Under the pieces are notes generated by a model, which was not told where the DNA came from, did not search any database, and saw nothing but the letters and a program-made list of their open reading frames with translations. 64,000 bases of DNA from Lachnospiraceae bacterium oral taxon 500 (GTDB taxonomy: Bacteria; Bacillota; Clostridia; Lachnospirales; Vallitaleaceae), in the NCBI GenBank assembly GCA_002999035.1, contig CP027241.1:1553001-1617000 (forward strand), in the 5' to 3' direction. How positions within the stretch are numbered: position 1 is the first letter of the stretch; the number at the start of each line of letters is the position of its first letter. A program made the translations under genes and the position numbers. Below are positions 24,589-33,633 of the stretch, one piece after another.

Positions 24589-24609
24589 TGATTTAAGAAA
24601 GGAGCGGCA

Positions 24610-24924
24610 ATGAAAGCAAAAGTAATCAGAGGAAGCGTACAGTATGATGGAACGATCTACAGCGAAGGCATGGAACTTACGATTCGACCGGAAGATTTTT
24701 CTGGACTGGCAGAAGTTGTGGAGGCTTTAGAAGCGGAAGCAGAATCAGGAACGGAAAAAGAACCTGCGACAGAGGGAGCAAACCTGGAGGAAGTAACAAA
24801 TTATAAAGAAATGAAAAAAGAAGAACTGCTTGAGTTAGCCAAAGAAAAAGGCTTAAATGTTTCGGCAGGAGCAAAAAGAGATGAAGTGATTGCTTTATTA
24901 GAAGAGGCAGCTGCTCATGAGTAA
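24610..24924 (+). CDS. Small phage neck-region protein with C-terminal HeH/SAP-like motif
   Basis: A 104-residue protein. The N-terminal 40 residues are beta-rich (SVQYDGTIYSEGMELTI). An acidic linker follows, and the last 40 (MKKEELLELAKEKGLNVSAG) form a HeH/LEM-like helix-extended-helix. Similar small proteins lie between capsid and adaptor genes in many Clostridia phages. The stop overlaps the next start by 8 bases. Confidence 0.65.
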   Translation: MKAKVIRGSVQYDGTIYSEGMELTIRPEDFSGLAEVVEALEAEAESGTEKEPATEGANLEEVTNYKEMKKEELLELAKEKGLNVSAGAKRDEVIALLEEAAAHE

Positions 24925-25177
24925 ACTAACCGAGGATGAGCTGAAGAGGTATTGGTTAGACTTTGCCAGCCGGTACTGCAATCGGGCATTTACGGAAGAA
25001 AGCATGCCTTATGTCATCCGGCTTTTCCTTGATAGGAAAGTAAAATCCTATCGGGAAAATCCGAATGTCAAAGCGGAAAGCCTAGCGGATTTAAGTAAGA
25101 CCTATGCGGAGAATGAACTGTCGGGCGAAGAAAGGGAACTGCTTAATGCTGTCCGCAGGCTTCGGGTGCCAAGATGA
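24917..25177 (+). CDS. Head-tail adaptor-like protein
   Basis: An 86-residue helical protein directly after the capsid region, of the size and place of Gp15/Gp6-like adaptors that join the portal to the neck. Its overlaps with both neighbours (8 and 4 bases) indicate an operon. Assignment rests mainly on position. Confidence 0.55.
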   Translation: MSKLTEDELKRYWLDFASRYCNRAFTEESMPYVIRLFLDRKVKSYRENPNVKAESLADLSKTYAENELSGEERELLNAVRRLRVPR

Positions 25178-25689
25178 AAACGAAAATCAAGATAACGGAC
25201 AAATCAAGAGTACCGGAACTGCTAAAAGAATTAAAAGCCTTAAAAGCCAGAAAGCTGGAGATTGGCATTTTAGCTGAAAGCGGCGAAAAAATGCTGATGA
25301 TTGCCAATGTCAATGAGTTTGGCTGCGAGATAGTCGTAACAGATAAAATGCGAAAGTTTTTTGCGGCAGCCTTTGGAGTGCATCTAAAAAAATCAACTAA
25401 AAAAATAGTGATTCCAGAGCGTTCGTTTATCCGAGGTGGTTTTGATCACAATCAAAAAAATATTGAAACCACAGCGGAAAGGCTTTTGGAAAAACTGGTC
25501 GATGGCACAATGGATGCGGAAACCTATCTTTCGTTTTTAGGGGAATATACAGCCGGAAAGATAAAGGAATATTTGGTTAATTTAAGAACGCCAGCTAATT
25601 CGCCGCTGACCATTCGCCAAAAAAAGTCAAGCAATCCGCTTATTGATACGGGACATTTAAAGGATGCAATTACTTACCGGGTAACGTAA
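25174..25689 (+). CDS. HK97 gp10-like neck or tail-completion protein
   Basis: A 171-residue protein with ELLKELKALKARKLEIGILA near the start and SNPLIDTGHLKDAITYRV at the end. That ending is characteristic of the HK97 gp10-like/phage virion morphogenesis group (tail completion). It overlaps the adaptor gene by four bases. Confidence 0.7.
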   Translation: MKTKIKITDKSRVPELLKELKALKARKLEIGILAESGEKMLMIANVNEFGCEIVVTDKMRKFFAAAFGVHLKKSTKKIVIPERSFIRGGFDHNQKNIETTAERLLEKLVDGTMDAETYLSFLGEYTAGKIKEYLVNLRTPANSPLTIRQKKSSNPLIDTGHLKDAITYRVT

Positions 25690-25705
25690 GAAGGAGGCGA
25701 TAGCG

Positions 25706-26062
25706 ATATTTCACTTTGAAGACTTAATTTCCGCATACAGTAAGGGAAAGCTGACTGCTTATCTTGCCGGAAAAGGGGAATATGACTATACCAAAGGCGG
25801 AGAATATAAAAGCGGCGAAAAAATAGAAAAAGAGTTTACTGGTGCGGTCACCGCATTGACACAGCAGGATATAAAATATGCAGAAAATGGAACCTATAAG
25901 ACCGAAGACCGGAAGTTATACTGCTATGAAAACCTGCCGCTGGGGACAGAAATAAAGCACAAAGGACTTCTTTACAAGGTCGCGGAAAGAAAGGATTACA
26001 GCGATTTTGCGGGTGGACTGTTCCTTTACTTTTTAAAAAGACAAGGGGGACTGGATGAGTGA
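25706..26062 (+). CDS. Head closure or stopper-like protein, apparently with an ATA start
   Basis: The frame is open from 25685 to the stop at 26060 and encodes about 118 residues (FHFEDLISAYSKGKLTAYLA ... LFLYFLKRQGGLDE). AAGGAGG at 25691-25697 lies eight bases before ATA 25706. No ATG, GTG or TTG is available upstream of TTG 25856, which would drop the whole N-terminal half. ATA is a rare but real start in some bacteria. Its stop overlaps the GTG of the next gene. Size and place fit a stopper protein. Confidence 0.6.
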   Translation: MFHFEDLISAYSKGKLTAYLAGKGEYDYTKGGEYKSGEKIEKEFTGAVTALTQQDIKYAENGTYKTEDRKLYCYENLPLGTEIKHKGLLYKVAERKDYSDFAGGLFLYFLKRQGGLDE

Positions 26063-26544
26063 ATACAACAAAAATCAGAGATACTCTTGTCTTTTTGTTG
26101 CATAAATTTTTAGAGCGTCCGGTTATTGCAAAGGAGCAGGCAGCGGAAAGGCCGGAGTATCCGTATTTGGCGTATAAGTTTATTACAAGCGGAAACGAAA
26201 GGGAAGGAATGGGCGAGATAGAATATTTTCCAGAAGGAAGAGAGGTAATAAGAAAAAAAGTTCAGGTTCAGCACTGTCTTTCCTTTTCCGCCTATGGAAA
26301 AACAGAAGCAGAAACCAGAGAATTAGCGGAAAAAGCAAAAAAATATCTGCTTTTTATCGGTTATCAGGAGTTATCAGAAAAAGAGATTATACCGCTTCGG
26401 GCAACGGAAATTCAAAACCGTAGTGTTTTAGAAACGGAAGAATATGAAGTGCGCTATGGCTTTGACTTTTTTATTCGCAGTACGCAAATAAGGGAGAAAC
26501 CCGCGCAGCCAATGGAGCATTTTACTATTAGGAGGAAAGCATGA
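26059..26544 (+). CDS. Tail terminator-like protein
   Basis: A 161-residue protein starting at GTG 26059, four bases into the preceding stop. It has RPEYPYLAYKFITS and a beta-rich ferredoxin-like plan, as in the tail terminator (gpU/LIC_12616) family placed just before the sheath gene. It caps the tube at the head side. Confidence 0.7.
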   Translation: MNTTKIRDTLVFLLHKFLERPVIAKEQAAERPEYPYLAYKFITSGNEREGMGEIEYFPEGREVIRKKVQVQHCLSFSAYGKTEAETRELAEKAKKYLLFIGYQELSEKEIIPLRATEIQNRSVLETEEYEVRYGFDFFIRSTQIREKPAQPMEHFTIRRKA

Positions 26545-27860
26545 AAGATTTTACCACAAACATTCGAAAAGTGACTAAAGCGGTCAGCCGACAAGGGTTT
26601 GGCTTAATTTTGCTTCTGGACATGGAGCACGAAGTGCCTTATACCATTTGTGGAAGTATGGCGGAGGTTGGAGAAGTCGTTCCGGTAGGAAGTAAGGCTT
26701 ATCAGATTGCTGGCCGTATTTTTGCGCAAAAGCCAAGGCCGGAGAAGTTAGCGATTGCAGGGAGCACCCAAAAAGAGTTTGTTGCTGGGACAAAAGGGAA
26801 ATACACTTTGACCATTGCGACCGAGTTTACAGACGGCGATATTATCAGCGTAAACGGAGTAAAATATACTTGCCGTGCTTCCGGTGCAGTGGCGGAGAAA
26901 AACGAGTTTAATAGCGGCACAAAGCAGGTTGAGGCGCAGGTATTAAAAGAACTGATAGAAAAAAATGAGACCAGCTTTTCTCTTTCTACTACAGCAGACA
27001 CCGTTGTTTTTACGCAAAAAATTGCAGCTATAGGAGAGATGCCTTTTGTCGAAGTTACTGGCAGCGGAAAAGCGAATATTGTTAAAACTATCTCCGGTGA
27101 AAAAGACAAAGGAATGATTGCCTTATTAACTGAGACAGCGCAAAAGCATAAAGATTTTTTCTTTTTAGTGTCAACGGAGAATGCGAACGAGGATATTCGG
27201 CAGCTCAGTGCATGGATTGATACGCAGGAAAAAATGTATTTTGTAACCAGCCAAAGTCTTTTAACACCAAAATTGCTTGCGTCGGAGCAAACGGTTGTTA
27301 TGTATCATGATAAAAATAATGCTTATGTTGCTGAAGGGCTGGCGGCTTACCTTGCCACTGCTAAAATCGGCGGAGTGACCGCTAAGTTTAAGACGATTGC
27401 AGGTGTAAGCGAAGCACAGATTTCAGAGACAGAGTTAGAGGAACTCCATAAAAATAACGGCTTTACCTATTTAGAAAAAATGGGTATTTTACAGACCAGC
27501 GAAGGAAAGACGACAAGTGGAGAGTATATTGATATCGTTTTGGGTTCTTTTTGGATTAAGGTTACAATGGATGCGGCAATGGCAAGTTTGGCTGCGCAGA
27601 CGGAAAAAATCAACTTCGGCAATGACGGGATTGCAAAAATGGTGGCGGTTTGCAAAAGCGTATTAAACCGAGCGGCGGAAGATCAAGGAATTATTGAAAA
27701 AGATGAAAACGGCAAGGGAGTCTTTGAAGTAAACTATCTGCCGAAAGAAAAAGTAGACGGAAATGACATTGCCAACCGCCGGTATCATCATGTAACATGG
27801 ACAGCCAAGTTGGCTGGAGCAATTCATACTGGCATCATTAACGGCACGTTAGAGTATTAG
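26541..27860 (+). CDS. Contractile tail sheath protein (DUF3383-like)
   Basis: A 439-residue protein with VTKAVSRQGFGLILLLDMEH near the start, and VNYLPKEKVDGNDIANRRY at the end as in DUF3383 sheath proteins. It lies before the tube gene. It shows that the phage has a contractile (myovirus) tail. AGGAGG precedes the ATG, and it overlaps the terminator gene by four bases. Confidence 0.88.
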   Translation: MKDFTTNIRKVTKAVSRQGFGLILLLDMEHEVPYTICGSMAEVGEVVPVGSKAYQIAGRIFAQKPRPEKLAIAGSTQKEFVAGTKGKYTLTIATEFTDGDIISVNGVKYTCRASGAVAEKNEFNSGTKQVEAQVLKELIEKNETSFSLSTTADTVVFTQKIAAIGEMPFVEVTGSGKANIVKTISGEKDKGMIALLTETAQKHKDFFFLVSTENANEDIRQLSAWIDTQEKMYFVTSQSLLTPKLLASEQTVVMYHDKNNAYVAEGLAAYLATAKIGGVTAKFKTIAGVSEAQISETELEELHKNNGFTYLEKMGILQTSEGKTTSGEYIDIVLGSFWIKVTMDAAMASLAAQTEKINFGNDGIAKMVAVCKSVLNRAAEDQGIIEKDENGKGVFEVNYLPKEKVDGNDIANRRYHHVTWTAKLAGAIHTGIINGTLEY

Positions 27861-27873
27861 GAAGGAGAAAACG

Positions 27874-28272
27874 ATGACTTACGATGTAGAAAAAGTAAAT
27901 GTTGTAGTCGGCGGCGTAGTACTAACGGGTTATGCCGAGGGCAGTATGGTATCAGCAGAAAGAAATGAAGACAGTGTGCTGCCACATGTCGGAACAAAGG
28001 GTGAAGTTGCTTATGCAGAGAATGCCGATCGGACAGGAAAGTTTACGGTAACCTTGGCAGAAACTTCCCCACATAATATATATTTAAACCGGTTAGCGAC
28101 TACAAAAAATTCGCAGGTTGATGTTGCAATTGTAAGCATGAATGATCATGCAGTGCAAGTAACTGGTACGAACTGCCGGGTATTAAAACCGGCGAACGTG
28201 GAAGTTGGCCGGGAAGTCGGCGAAAGAGAATATGAAATTTTTGCAGCAGTTATGAACTTTGAAGAAAAATAG
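27874..28272 (+). CDS. Tail tube protein (DUF3277-like)
   Basis: A 132-residue beta-rich protein (KVNVVVGGVVLTGYAEGSMV, then TAETSPHNIYLN-type stretches) directly after the sheath. Size and order match the inner tube of DUF3383-type tails. AAGGAG precedes the ATG. Confidence 0.85.
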   Translation: MTYDVEKVNVVVGGVVLTGYAEGSMVSAERNEDSVLPHVGTKGEVAYAENADRTGKFTVTLAETSPHNIYLNRLATTKNSQVDVAIVSMNDHAVQVTGTNCRVLKPANVEVGREVGEREYEIFAAVMNFEEK

Positions 28273-28283
28273 GAGGTTTTCGT

Positions 28284-28586
28284 ATGAAAATTGATGAAGC
28301 GTTCGGTTTTGAACAAAAAAAGATTTGTGTTGCCGGAAAGGAATATACTTTGCAGAATATTCCGCTAAAAGCAGTTTATCAAATGCAAGAGAGAGCAAAA
28401 GACAAAGATGGAAATATGAGACCATCCATTTTTTATGATGAAATTTTTGACAAAATTATTCTTTCGCCAAAAGTTTCCTGGGATGATTTTAGTGATGTCG
28501 AAGAACTGGAAGAACTCATGACAGAGGTGTATTCGTTTCTTACAAGGAACCGGAAAAGAAAGATGGAAGGCGAAAGCGAAGAGTAA
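28284..28586 (+). CDS. Tail assembly chaperone, G product
   Basis: A 100-residue protein between tube and tape-measure genes (EYTLQNIPLKAVYQMQERAK). It matches the usual tail assembly chaperone by place and length. AGGAGG precedes the ATG. The last 20 codons are Arg/Lys/Glu-rich, and the frame beyond is continued in another register by the frameshift extension listed next. Confidence 0.75.
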   Translation: MKIDEAFGFEQKKICVAGKEYTLQNIPLKAVYQMQERAKDKDGNMRPSIFYDEIFDKIILSPKVSWDDFSDVEELEELMTEVYSFLTRNRKRKMEGESEE

Positions 28587-28722
28587 TTGGCTGTTTTGGA
28601 AGTTGATATTTAGCGAAAAGTTTAGTTATGAAGAGGTTTCCCGCATGAGCTTTGCTGAGATTATGGAAGCACATGCGGCTCTTTTAATTTATGAAGATTT
28701 GCTGAAGAAGAAAGCAAAGTAG
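28522..28722 (+). CDS. Tail assembly chaperone frameshift extension (T segment)
   Basis: After the G stop at 28584-28586 the +1 (equivalently -2) frame is open from 28522 to TAG 28720-28722. It encodes WLFWKLIFSEKFSYEEVSRM and SFAEIMEAHAALLIYEDLL. It has no start of its own with a ribosome site. Programmed frameshifting to make G and GT proteins is conserved in tailed phages, and Mu uses a -2 shift. The slippage site must lie in 28522-28583; I cannot fix it. Confidence 0.65.
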   Translation, partial: QRCIRFLQGTGKERWKAKAKSNWLFWKLIFSEKFSYEEVSRMSFAEIMEAHAALLIYEDLLKKKAK

Positions 28723-28734
28723 GAAGGAGGCATT

Positions 28735-31359
28735 ATGGACGTTCGGGAAGTCAGTTTTCATATTGAGTTTACCGGGAGTTTTGAAGAACTTGCCAAAGCT
28801 GATAAAGCGGTGGATCAGTTTAAAAGCAATATGCAAAATCTGGGAAAGACGACGGATAATGCCTCTAAAGACATGGGAAAGGCGTTTGAGACTGTTTCCA
28901 AAGAAGCAAAAAAGGCCGGTCAAAGTACAGAAGAAGCAAAAAAAGAAGTCATTAGTCTAAAAAAAGACATTGCTAATTTTGTTAGCAGCAGTAAGATTAC
29001 CAAATTAGGGCAGTCAGTTAAAAGCAACATTGGAACTGCTTTTGAAAAAGCGACGGGAAAGGCCAAAGGAGCGCTGGAATCTTTTCGCACAAAGGCAGGG
29101 GAAAGCTTGTCAAAAGCCGCTTCCAAAAGTCGGCTTTTAACGGGAGCGCTAAACGACATCAAAGCAATCGGAACCAAGGCGGCGGATACAGTAAAGTCTA
29201 AGATGGACGCACTGGGAAAGACAGCGGCGCAGACTGGTGAAAAAATCGGACAGGCTTTTAAAAAGGCGGGCGAGGTTACGGATAAAATCGGGAGTACCCT
29301 AACGAATAAAGTAACCAAGCCAATTCTTGCGGCAGCTACGGGAGCCGGATTTTTGGGGATGCAGTATGAGCAGTCCATGGCGGAAGTACGGGCGATTTCC
29401 GGCGCAAGTATAGAGGATTTTGGAAAATTAAATGCCGCAGCGCGGGACGTTAGTGCGAATCCTCTTTTTTCTGCAAATGAAAAAGCGTCCGCCCTAAAGT
29501 ATATGGCCATGGCTGGCTGGGATGCGCAGCAGTCGATTGCCGGGCTTCCCAGTATTTTAAATCTGGCTACGGCCTCCGGGGAAGACTTGGGGAGCGTATC
29601 GGATATTGTGACGGACGCGATGACGGCCTTTAAAATGGCAGCAGAAGAAAGCGGCCGGTTTGCAGATGTTTTAGCCAAAGCCTCCAGCGTATCGAATACC
29701 AATGTGGCCTTATTAGGCGACACGTTTAAGTATGTGGCGCCGGTTGCGGGGGCGCTTGGCTATTCGGTGGAAGATACCGCTACGGCAGTTGGCCTGATGG
29801 CAAATCAGGGAATTAAGGCGAGCCAAGCGGGTACAGCGCTTAGAGCCGCTCTGGCTCAGTTAGCTGATCCGTCCGAGGAAACGGTAAAGGCAATGGAGGA
29901 ACTCGGAATATCCTTAGTAGATGACGCAGGAAATATGAAACCGTTGTCGGCGTTAATGGTAGACTTAAGGAAAGGCTTTTCCAATTTAAGCGAAGCGCAA
30001 AAAGCTCAGTATGCCTCTTCTGTTTTTGGCCGGGAAGCCATGTCGGGAATGCTTGCCATTATTAACAGTTCGGAAGCGGATTTTAATAAAGTGGGGAGCG
30101 CTATCCGAGACTCCGGCGGCGCGGCGCAGGAAATGGCTGATATCATGGGAGATACCGTGCAGGGTCAGCTTAAGGAGTTAAAAAATCGAGCGGTTGAACT
30201 TGGACTGCAATTTTTCGACACTTTTGGCAAGGACTTAAAAAACGCCTTGGATTCAGTGACAAAAAAACTGAAAGAAGGAATGACCGCCTTTTCTAAATTG
30301 GACAGTCAAACCAAAAAAAATATTGGGAAAATGATTGCCTTAGCGGCGGCGATTGGCCCAGTTGTAAAAGGACTGTCAGTAGTATTTAAAGTCGGTTCTT
30401 TTCTGGCTCCTCTTTTTGGTAAAATTGCAGGCGCGGCCGGGTCCGGCGGGCTTGGCGGGGCGGCAGCAGCATTGGGCATTGGGTTAGGGCCGTTGATTGG
30501 AATTATTGCAGGAGTGGCCGCAGCCGGCTATTTACTGTATAAGAACTGGGAAACGGTAAAGGCAAAGGGAATGGAGTTTATTGAAGCAATCAAAGCAAAA
30601 TTCTCTGAGTTTGGGCCGCATATTCAAAATTTGTTTTCCAATGTTCAAGTTATTTTAGGTGTGGTACTGCCGGTTGTAGAAGGTTTTTTTGGTGGGGTTT
30701 TACAAATGCTAGGGAAGTTGGCACTTGATTTTACGGATGTTATTGGTGGTGCAATTAAGCTCTTGTCCGGATTTACAGACTTTTTAGTGGGGGTCTTTAC
30801 CGGCGATTGGAGTAAAGCATGGGAGGGCGTTAAGAGTATATTTATCGGTACTTGGGAGATGATCTCCGGCGCACTTAGGGGTAGCATTAATTTTATCATC
30901 GGTGGAATCAATGCTTTTCTGTCCGGGTTAAATAAAATAAAACTTCCAGACTGGATACCGGGAGCGGGCGGAAAAGGAGTGAATATTCCTTTAATTCCTA
31001 CTTTTGCGCAGGGCGTTACTAATTTTAGCGGCGGTATGGCGATTGTAGGTGAGGAAGGCCCGGAGTTAGTTACCCTGCCAAGAGGCGCGAATGTATTTCC
31101 TAACCGAAATACAGAGCAAATACTTGGGAGCAACATGGTATCTTTTGAAAAAATGCTGTTGGAAAAAAGTCGATACTCGAATGATGCACTGGAAAGTGGC
31201 GGCACCTATACAACCAATAGAAATAACCGCAGCATAAAGTTTGCACCGGTAGTAAACATATACGGAGCCGGTGAAGGGCGGGAGATGGCGCAAATGGCAA
31301 AAGAAGAACTGCGCAAGCTCTGGGAAGAATTCATTGATGATGAGGACTTAGCGGGTTAG
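28735..31359 (+). CDS. Tape measure protein
   Basis: An 874-residue, helix-rich protein that sets tail length. The N-terminal 170 residues are coiled coil. Residues about 205-470 (VRAISGASIEDFGKLNAAAR ... GLMANQGIKASQAGTALRAA) match the TP901-type tape-measure domain. Two hydrophobic Gly/Ala segments lie near 560-600. The last part is a Gly-rich structural tail (FSGGMAIVGEEGPELVTLPR). AAGGAGG precedes the ATG. Confidence 0.92.
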   Translation: MDVREVSFHIEFTGSFEELAKADKAVDQFKSNMQNLGKTTDNASKDMGKAFETVSKEAKKAGQSTEEAKKEVISLKKDIANFVSSSKITKLGQSVKSNIGTAFEKATGKAKGALESFRTKAGESLSKAASKSRLLTGALNDIKAIGTKAADTVKSKMDALGKTAAQTGEKIGQAFKKAGEVTDKIGSTLTNKVTKPILAAATGAGFLGMQYEQSMAEVRAISGASIEDFGKLNAAARDVSANPLFSANEKASALKYMAMAGWDAQQSIAGLPSILNLATASGEDLGSVSDIVTDAMTAFKMAAEESGRFADVLAKASSVSNTNVALLGDTFKYVAPVAGALGYSVEDTATAVGLMANQGIKASQAGTALRAALAQLADPSEETVKAMEELGISLVDDAGNMKPLSALMVDLRKGFSNLSEAQKAQYASSVFGREAMSGMLAIINSSEADFNKVGSAIRDSGGAAQEMADIMGDTVQGQLKELKNRAVELGLQFFDTFGKDLKNALDSVTKKLKEGMTAFSKLDSQTKKNIGKMIALAAAIGPVVKGLSVVFKVGSFLAPLFGKIAGAAGSGGLGGAAAALGIGLGPLIGIIAGVAAAGYLLYKNWETVKAKGMEFIEAIKAKFSEFGPHIQNLFSNVQVILGVVLPVVEGFFGGVLQMLGKLALDFTDVIGGAIKLLSGFTDFLVGVFTGDWSKAWEGVKSIFIGTWEMISGALRGSINFIIGGINAFLSGLNKIKLPDWIPGAGGKGVNIPLIPTFAQGVTNFSGGMAIVGEEGPELVTLPRGANVFPNRNTEQILGSNMVSFEKMLLEKSRYSNDALESGGTYTTNRNNRSIKFAPVVNIYGAGEGREMAQMAKEELRKLWEEFIDDEDLAG

Positions 31360-31369
31360 GGGGAGGAGA

Positions 31370-31861
31370 ATGAATGCTTCAAAAATAGGCGAGGTCATTT
31401 TTACGGCAACGACAGAAGAAACGGTTAGTTATGAAAATGAAATTACAGAAAGGCCGGTAGAAGATTTGGGCTATATTTCCGATCATGTCAGGCAAAAGCC
31501 CATTAAGTTTAACGTATCGGGAGTTTTGGTAGGGGAAGAGGCGTTTTCTCGTTTGATGAAGTTAAGAGAGTACAGCAAAGGGAAAGAGACACTTCAGTAT
31601 TATGGGCGAAATGTCTTTTATAATGTGCTCATCGAAACACTTGAAACCGGACATAATAAGGAAACCCGGAATGGTTTTTCCTTTCATATGTCCTGTAAAA
31701 TCGTGCAACAGGCCGTAAAAAAGGAAATCATAAGAAACCAAGCCATTAACGCGCAAGTAAAGGAAGTTACTAAGCAAGGGAAGATTACGGTCATGCAAAA
31801 GCCGGTAACAAAAAAGAAGAAAGAAAGCATCATGCAAAAAGGAGCAAGGCAAGAAGAATGA
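31370..31861 (+). CDS. Baseplate distal-tail-like protein (Dit-like N-terminal domain)
   Basis: A 163-residue protein. Residues 15-115 have RPVEDLGYISDHVRQKPIKF and the beta-barrel plan of the Dit-like N-terminal family seen after the tape measure in contractile phages. The C-terminal 40 residues are Lys-rich. Its stop overlaps the next start by four bases. Confidence 0.7.
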   Translation: MNASKIGEVIFTATTEETVSYENEITERPVEDLGYISDHVRQKPIKFNVSGVLVGEEAFSRLMKLREYSKGKETLQYYGRNVFYNVLIETLETGHNKETRNGFSFHMSCKIVQQAVKKEIIRNQAINAQVKEVTKQGKITVMQKPVTKKKKESIMQKGARQEE

Positions 31862-32214
31862 AGGAAATAGAACTGGAAGAAAAACAAAGGGAAGAAATAT
31901 CATATCTTCCTTTTCCCAAGGGAAAAATCCCATGCGAGGCGGAGTTCGATTATCAGGGACAGAGTTTTCTTTTGGTCTTTTTTTATAACGAAGCGTATGA
32001 TTTTTTTACTGCCGACTTATATCGACTGGAAAATATGGAAAAAAAGCCGGTTAAGTTAGGGGAAAAGATCGTGTTAAATCAAAGGCTGTTTGAGATAGAA
32101 ACCGAATTAGACCGGAGTTTGCCGGTAATTGTGCCGGCGGCGTTTTTTGAAGAGAGAAAGGCGGCCAATTGGGAAAGCATGGGAAATGGAGTAGAACTGG
32201 TGGTGATAGAATGA
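31858..32214 (+). CDS. Baseplate plug-like protein
   Basis: A 118-residue beta-rich protein (CEAEFDYQGQSFLLVFFYNE) between the Dit-like and hub genes, the slot of phage baseplate plug proteins (DUF6983 type). It overlaps neighbours by four bases on each side, so coupling is strong. Confidence 0.65.
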   Translation: MKEIELEEKQREEISYLPFPKGKIPCEAEFDYQGQSFLLVFFYNEAYDFFTADLYRLENMEKKPVKLGEKIVLNQRLFEIETELDRSLPVIVPAAFFEERKAANWESMGNGVELVVIE

Positions 32215-33008
32215 TTTTTAACCGCAGAGCGCAAATACGGCTGGGACGCTTGGAATATGAAAGCGAAACGCTGGACTTTGATTTTTTTGTTCCTTTTTCT
32301 ACAGAAATGGAGCCGGATATATCAGAAATATCCCTGTATAATCTATCTCCGCAAACCATTGCGGAAATAAAAAAAGGAATGCCCGTGGAACTTTTTGCCG
32401 GGTATGGGGAAGATATGGGCCTTTTGTGTTTGGGAGAGGTCTTAAATTACAGCACAAAAAATGAGAATGTTGATAGAAAAACAACGTTAAAGGTTGGAAG
32501 CGGCGCGGCAGCGTGGGCGGAGATGGAGATTAATAAGACTTATGCGGCCGGGATAACTTCACAGCAGATTTTACAGGATTTACTAAAGAATTATAACCTT
32601 ACTGTTGCTGATATTACATTAAAGCATAACGTCAAGCACAGAAAGGCCAGAACGCTTAGCGGCAAGTTAAAAAATATTATTCAAAAAATTGCTAAGGAAA
32701 CGGAAACAAAAATTTATATCAATCAAGAAAGAGTTTTTGTTCGGCCAACGGAAAAAGGGGACAACAAGGACTTTTATTTATCGGGAGCAACTGGTCTTTT
32801 GGGAAGCCCGGAAAGGTGCGAAGTTTCCGAAGGGGAGACAAGGAAAGAAGGGTATAAAATTCAATGCCTTTTGAATCACCAGATCACAACGGACAGAATT
32901 GTTGTAATTCAGTCCCAAATGGCAGAAGGTAGTTTTAGAGTAGTAAAGGGAAGCCATAACAGCAGGGAATATATAACAGAAATGGAGGTGCTGCCATGGC
33001 AGGCTTAG
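32211..33008 (+). CDS. Baseplate hub protein (gpD/XkdQ-like)
   Basis: A 265-residue protein with the plan of late-control gpD/XkdQ hub proteins: a beta-rich N-terminus (RRAQIRLGRLEYESETLDF), IAKETETKIYINQERVFVRP in the middle and a C-terminal barrel. I chose ATG 32211, which overlaps the previous stop (ATGA). It connects the tube to the spike. Confidence 0.75.
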   Translation: MIFNRRAQIRLGRLEYESETLDFDFFVPFSTEMEPDISEISLYNLSPQTIAEIKKGMPVELFAGYGEDMGLLCLGEVLNYSTKNENVDRKTTLKVGSGAAAWAEMEINKTYAAGITSQQILQDLLKNYNLTVADITLKHNVKHRKARTLSGKLKNIIQKIAKETETKIYINQERVFVRPTEKGDNKDFYLSGATGLLGSPERCEVSEGETRKEGYKIQCLLNHQITTDRIVVIQSQMAEGSFRVVKGSHNSREYITEMEVLPWQA

Positions 33009-33277
33009 CAAAATTTGTCAATAAAAAAATAGAAGAAAAATTAGGAGCAATTCATACCCTTTTCTTAGGCAAAGTGGTGGCAGTAAATCCGCTGATTATC
33101 TTACCGCTTTTCGGGAACAAAACACAAGTGGAAAAGCCGATGCTATTGGGAAGTGCGGTTTATGAAGTTGGAGACATTGTGCTTTTAGGTGTTTTGCAAG
33201 AGTATGCGGAGGGTGGCATAACGCGAAGATTTGATTTATCAGATGCAGTAGTCTTAGGGAAGGTATTTAATTTATGA
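32996..33277 (+). CDS. Baseplate spike-region protein (Gp138 N-terminal-like)
   Basis: A 93-residue OB-like beta protein (HTLFLGKVVAVNPLIILPLF) directly after the hub. Its place and size match the Gp138 N-terminal/DUF2577 group of spike proteins. It overlaps the hub by 13 bases and the next gene by four. Confidence 0.65.
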   Translation: MAGLAKFVNKKIEEKLGAIHTLFLGKVVAVNPLIILPLFGNKTQVEKPMLLGSAVYEVGDIVLLGVLQEYAEGGITRRFDLSDAVVLGKVFNL

Positions 33278-33633
33278 AAGATTTACAGGTAAAGGGGAAT
33301 GACCTTGTGCTGGAAAATGGGGATTTTAAAATAATATCAGGAGAGGATGAGATTTTGCAGTCCTTAGAAAGGATATTGACAACGAGAAAGGGCGAATGGT
33401 TTTTAAATGAAGAGATAGGCCTTGATTATTCGGAATTAGAAAAGAAAGAAGTCGACCAGGAACTGCTGCGGCTTTCTGTTATAGAAGCGGTATTGCAGGA
33501 AGAAAGAGTGCAGGAGGTTTTGGATTTAATAATCGAATGGGACAGGGCTAAAAGAGCGTTAAAACTAAGTTTTAATCTGGTTTTAAAAGGGAAAGGTGAT
33601 TTGTATGGCGGGCATTACGAAGTTTGGCTTTGA
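33274..33633 (+). CDS. Baseplate wedge protein, gp25/DUF2634-like
   Basis: A 119-residue protein of the T4 gp25-like lysozyme-fold group, with EILQSLERILTTRKGEWFLN at residues 27-46, the family's strongest motif, and LDYSELEKK after it. It forms part of the baseplate wedge. It overlaps the gpJ-like gene by 29 bases. Confidence 0.82.
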   Translation: MKDLQVKGNDLVLENGDFKIISGEDEILQSLERILTTRKGEWFLNEEIGLDYSELEKKEVDQELLRLSVIEAVLQEERVQEVLDLIIEWDRAKRALKLSFNLVLKGKGDLYGGHYEVWL

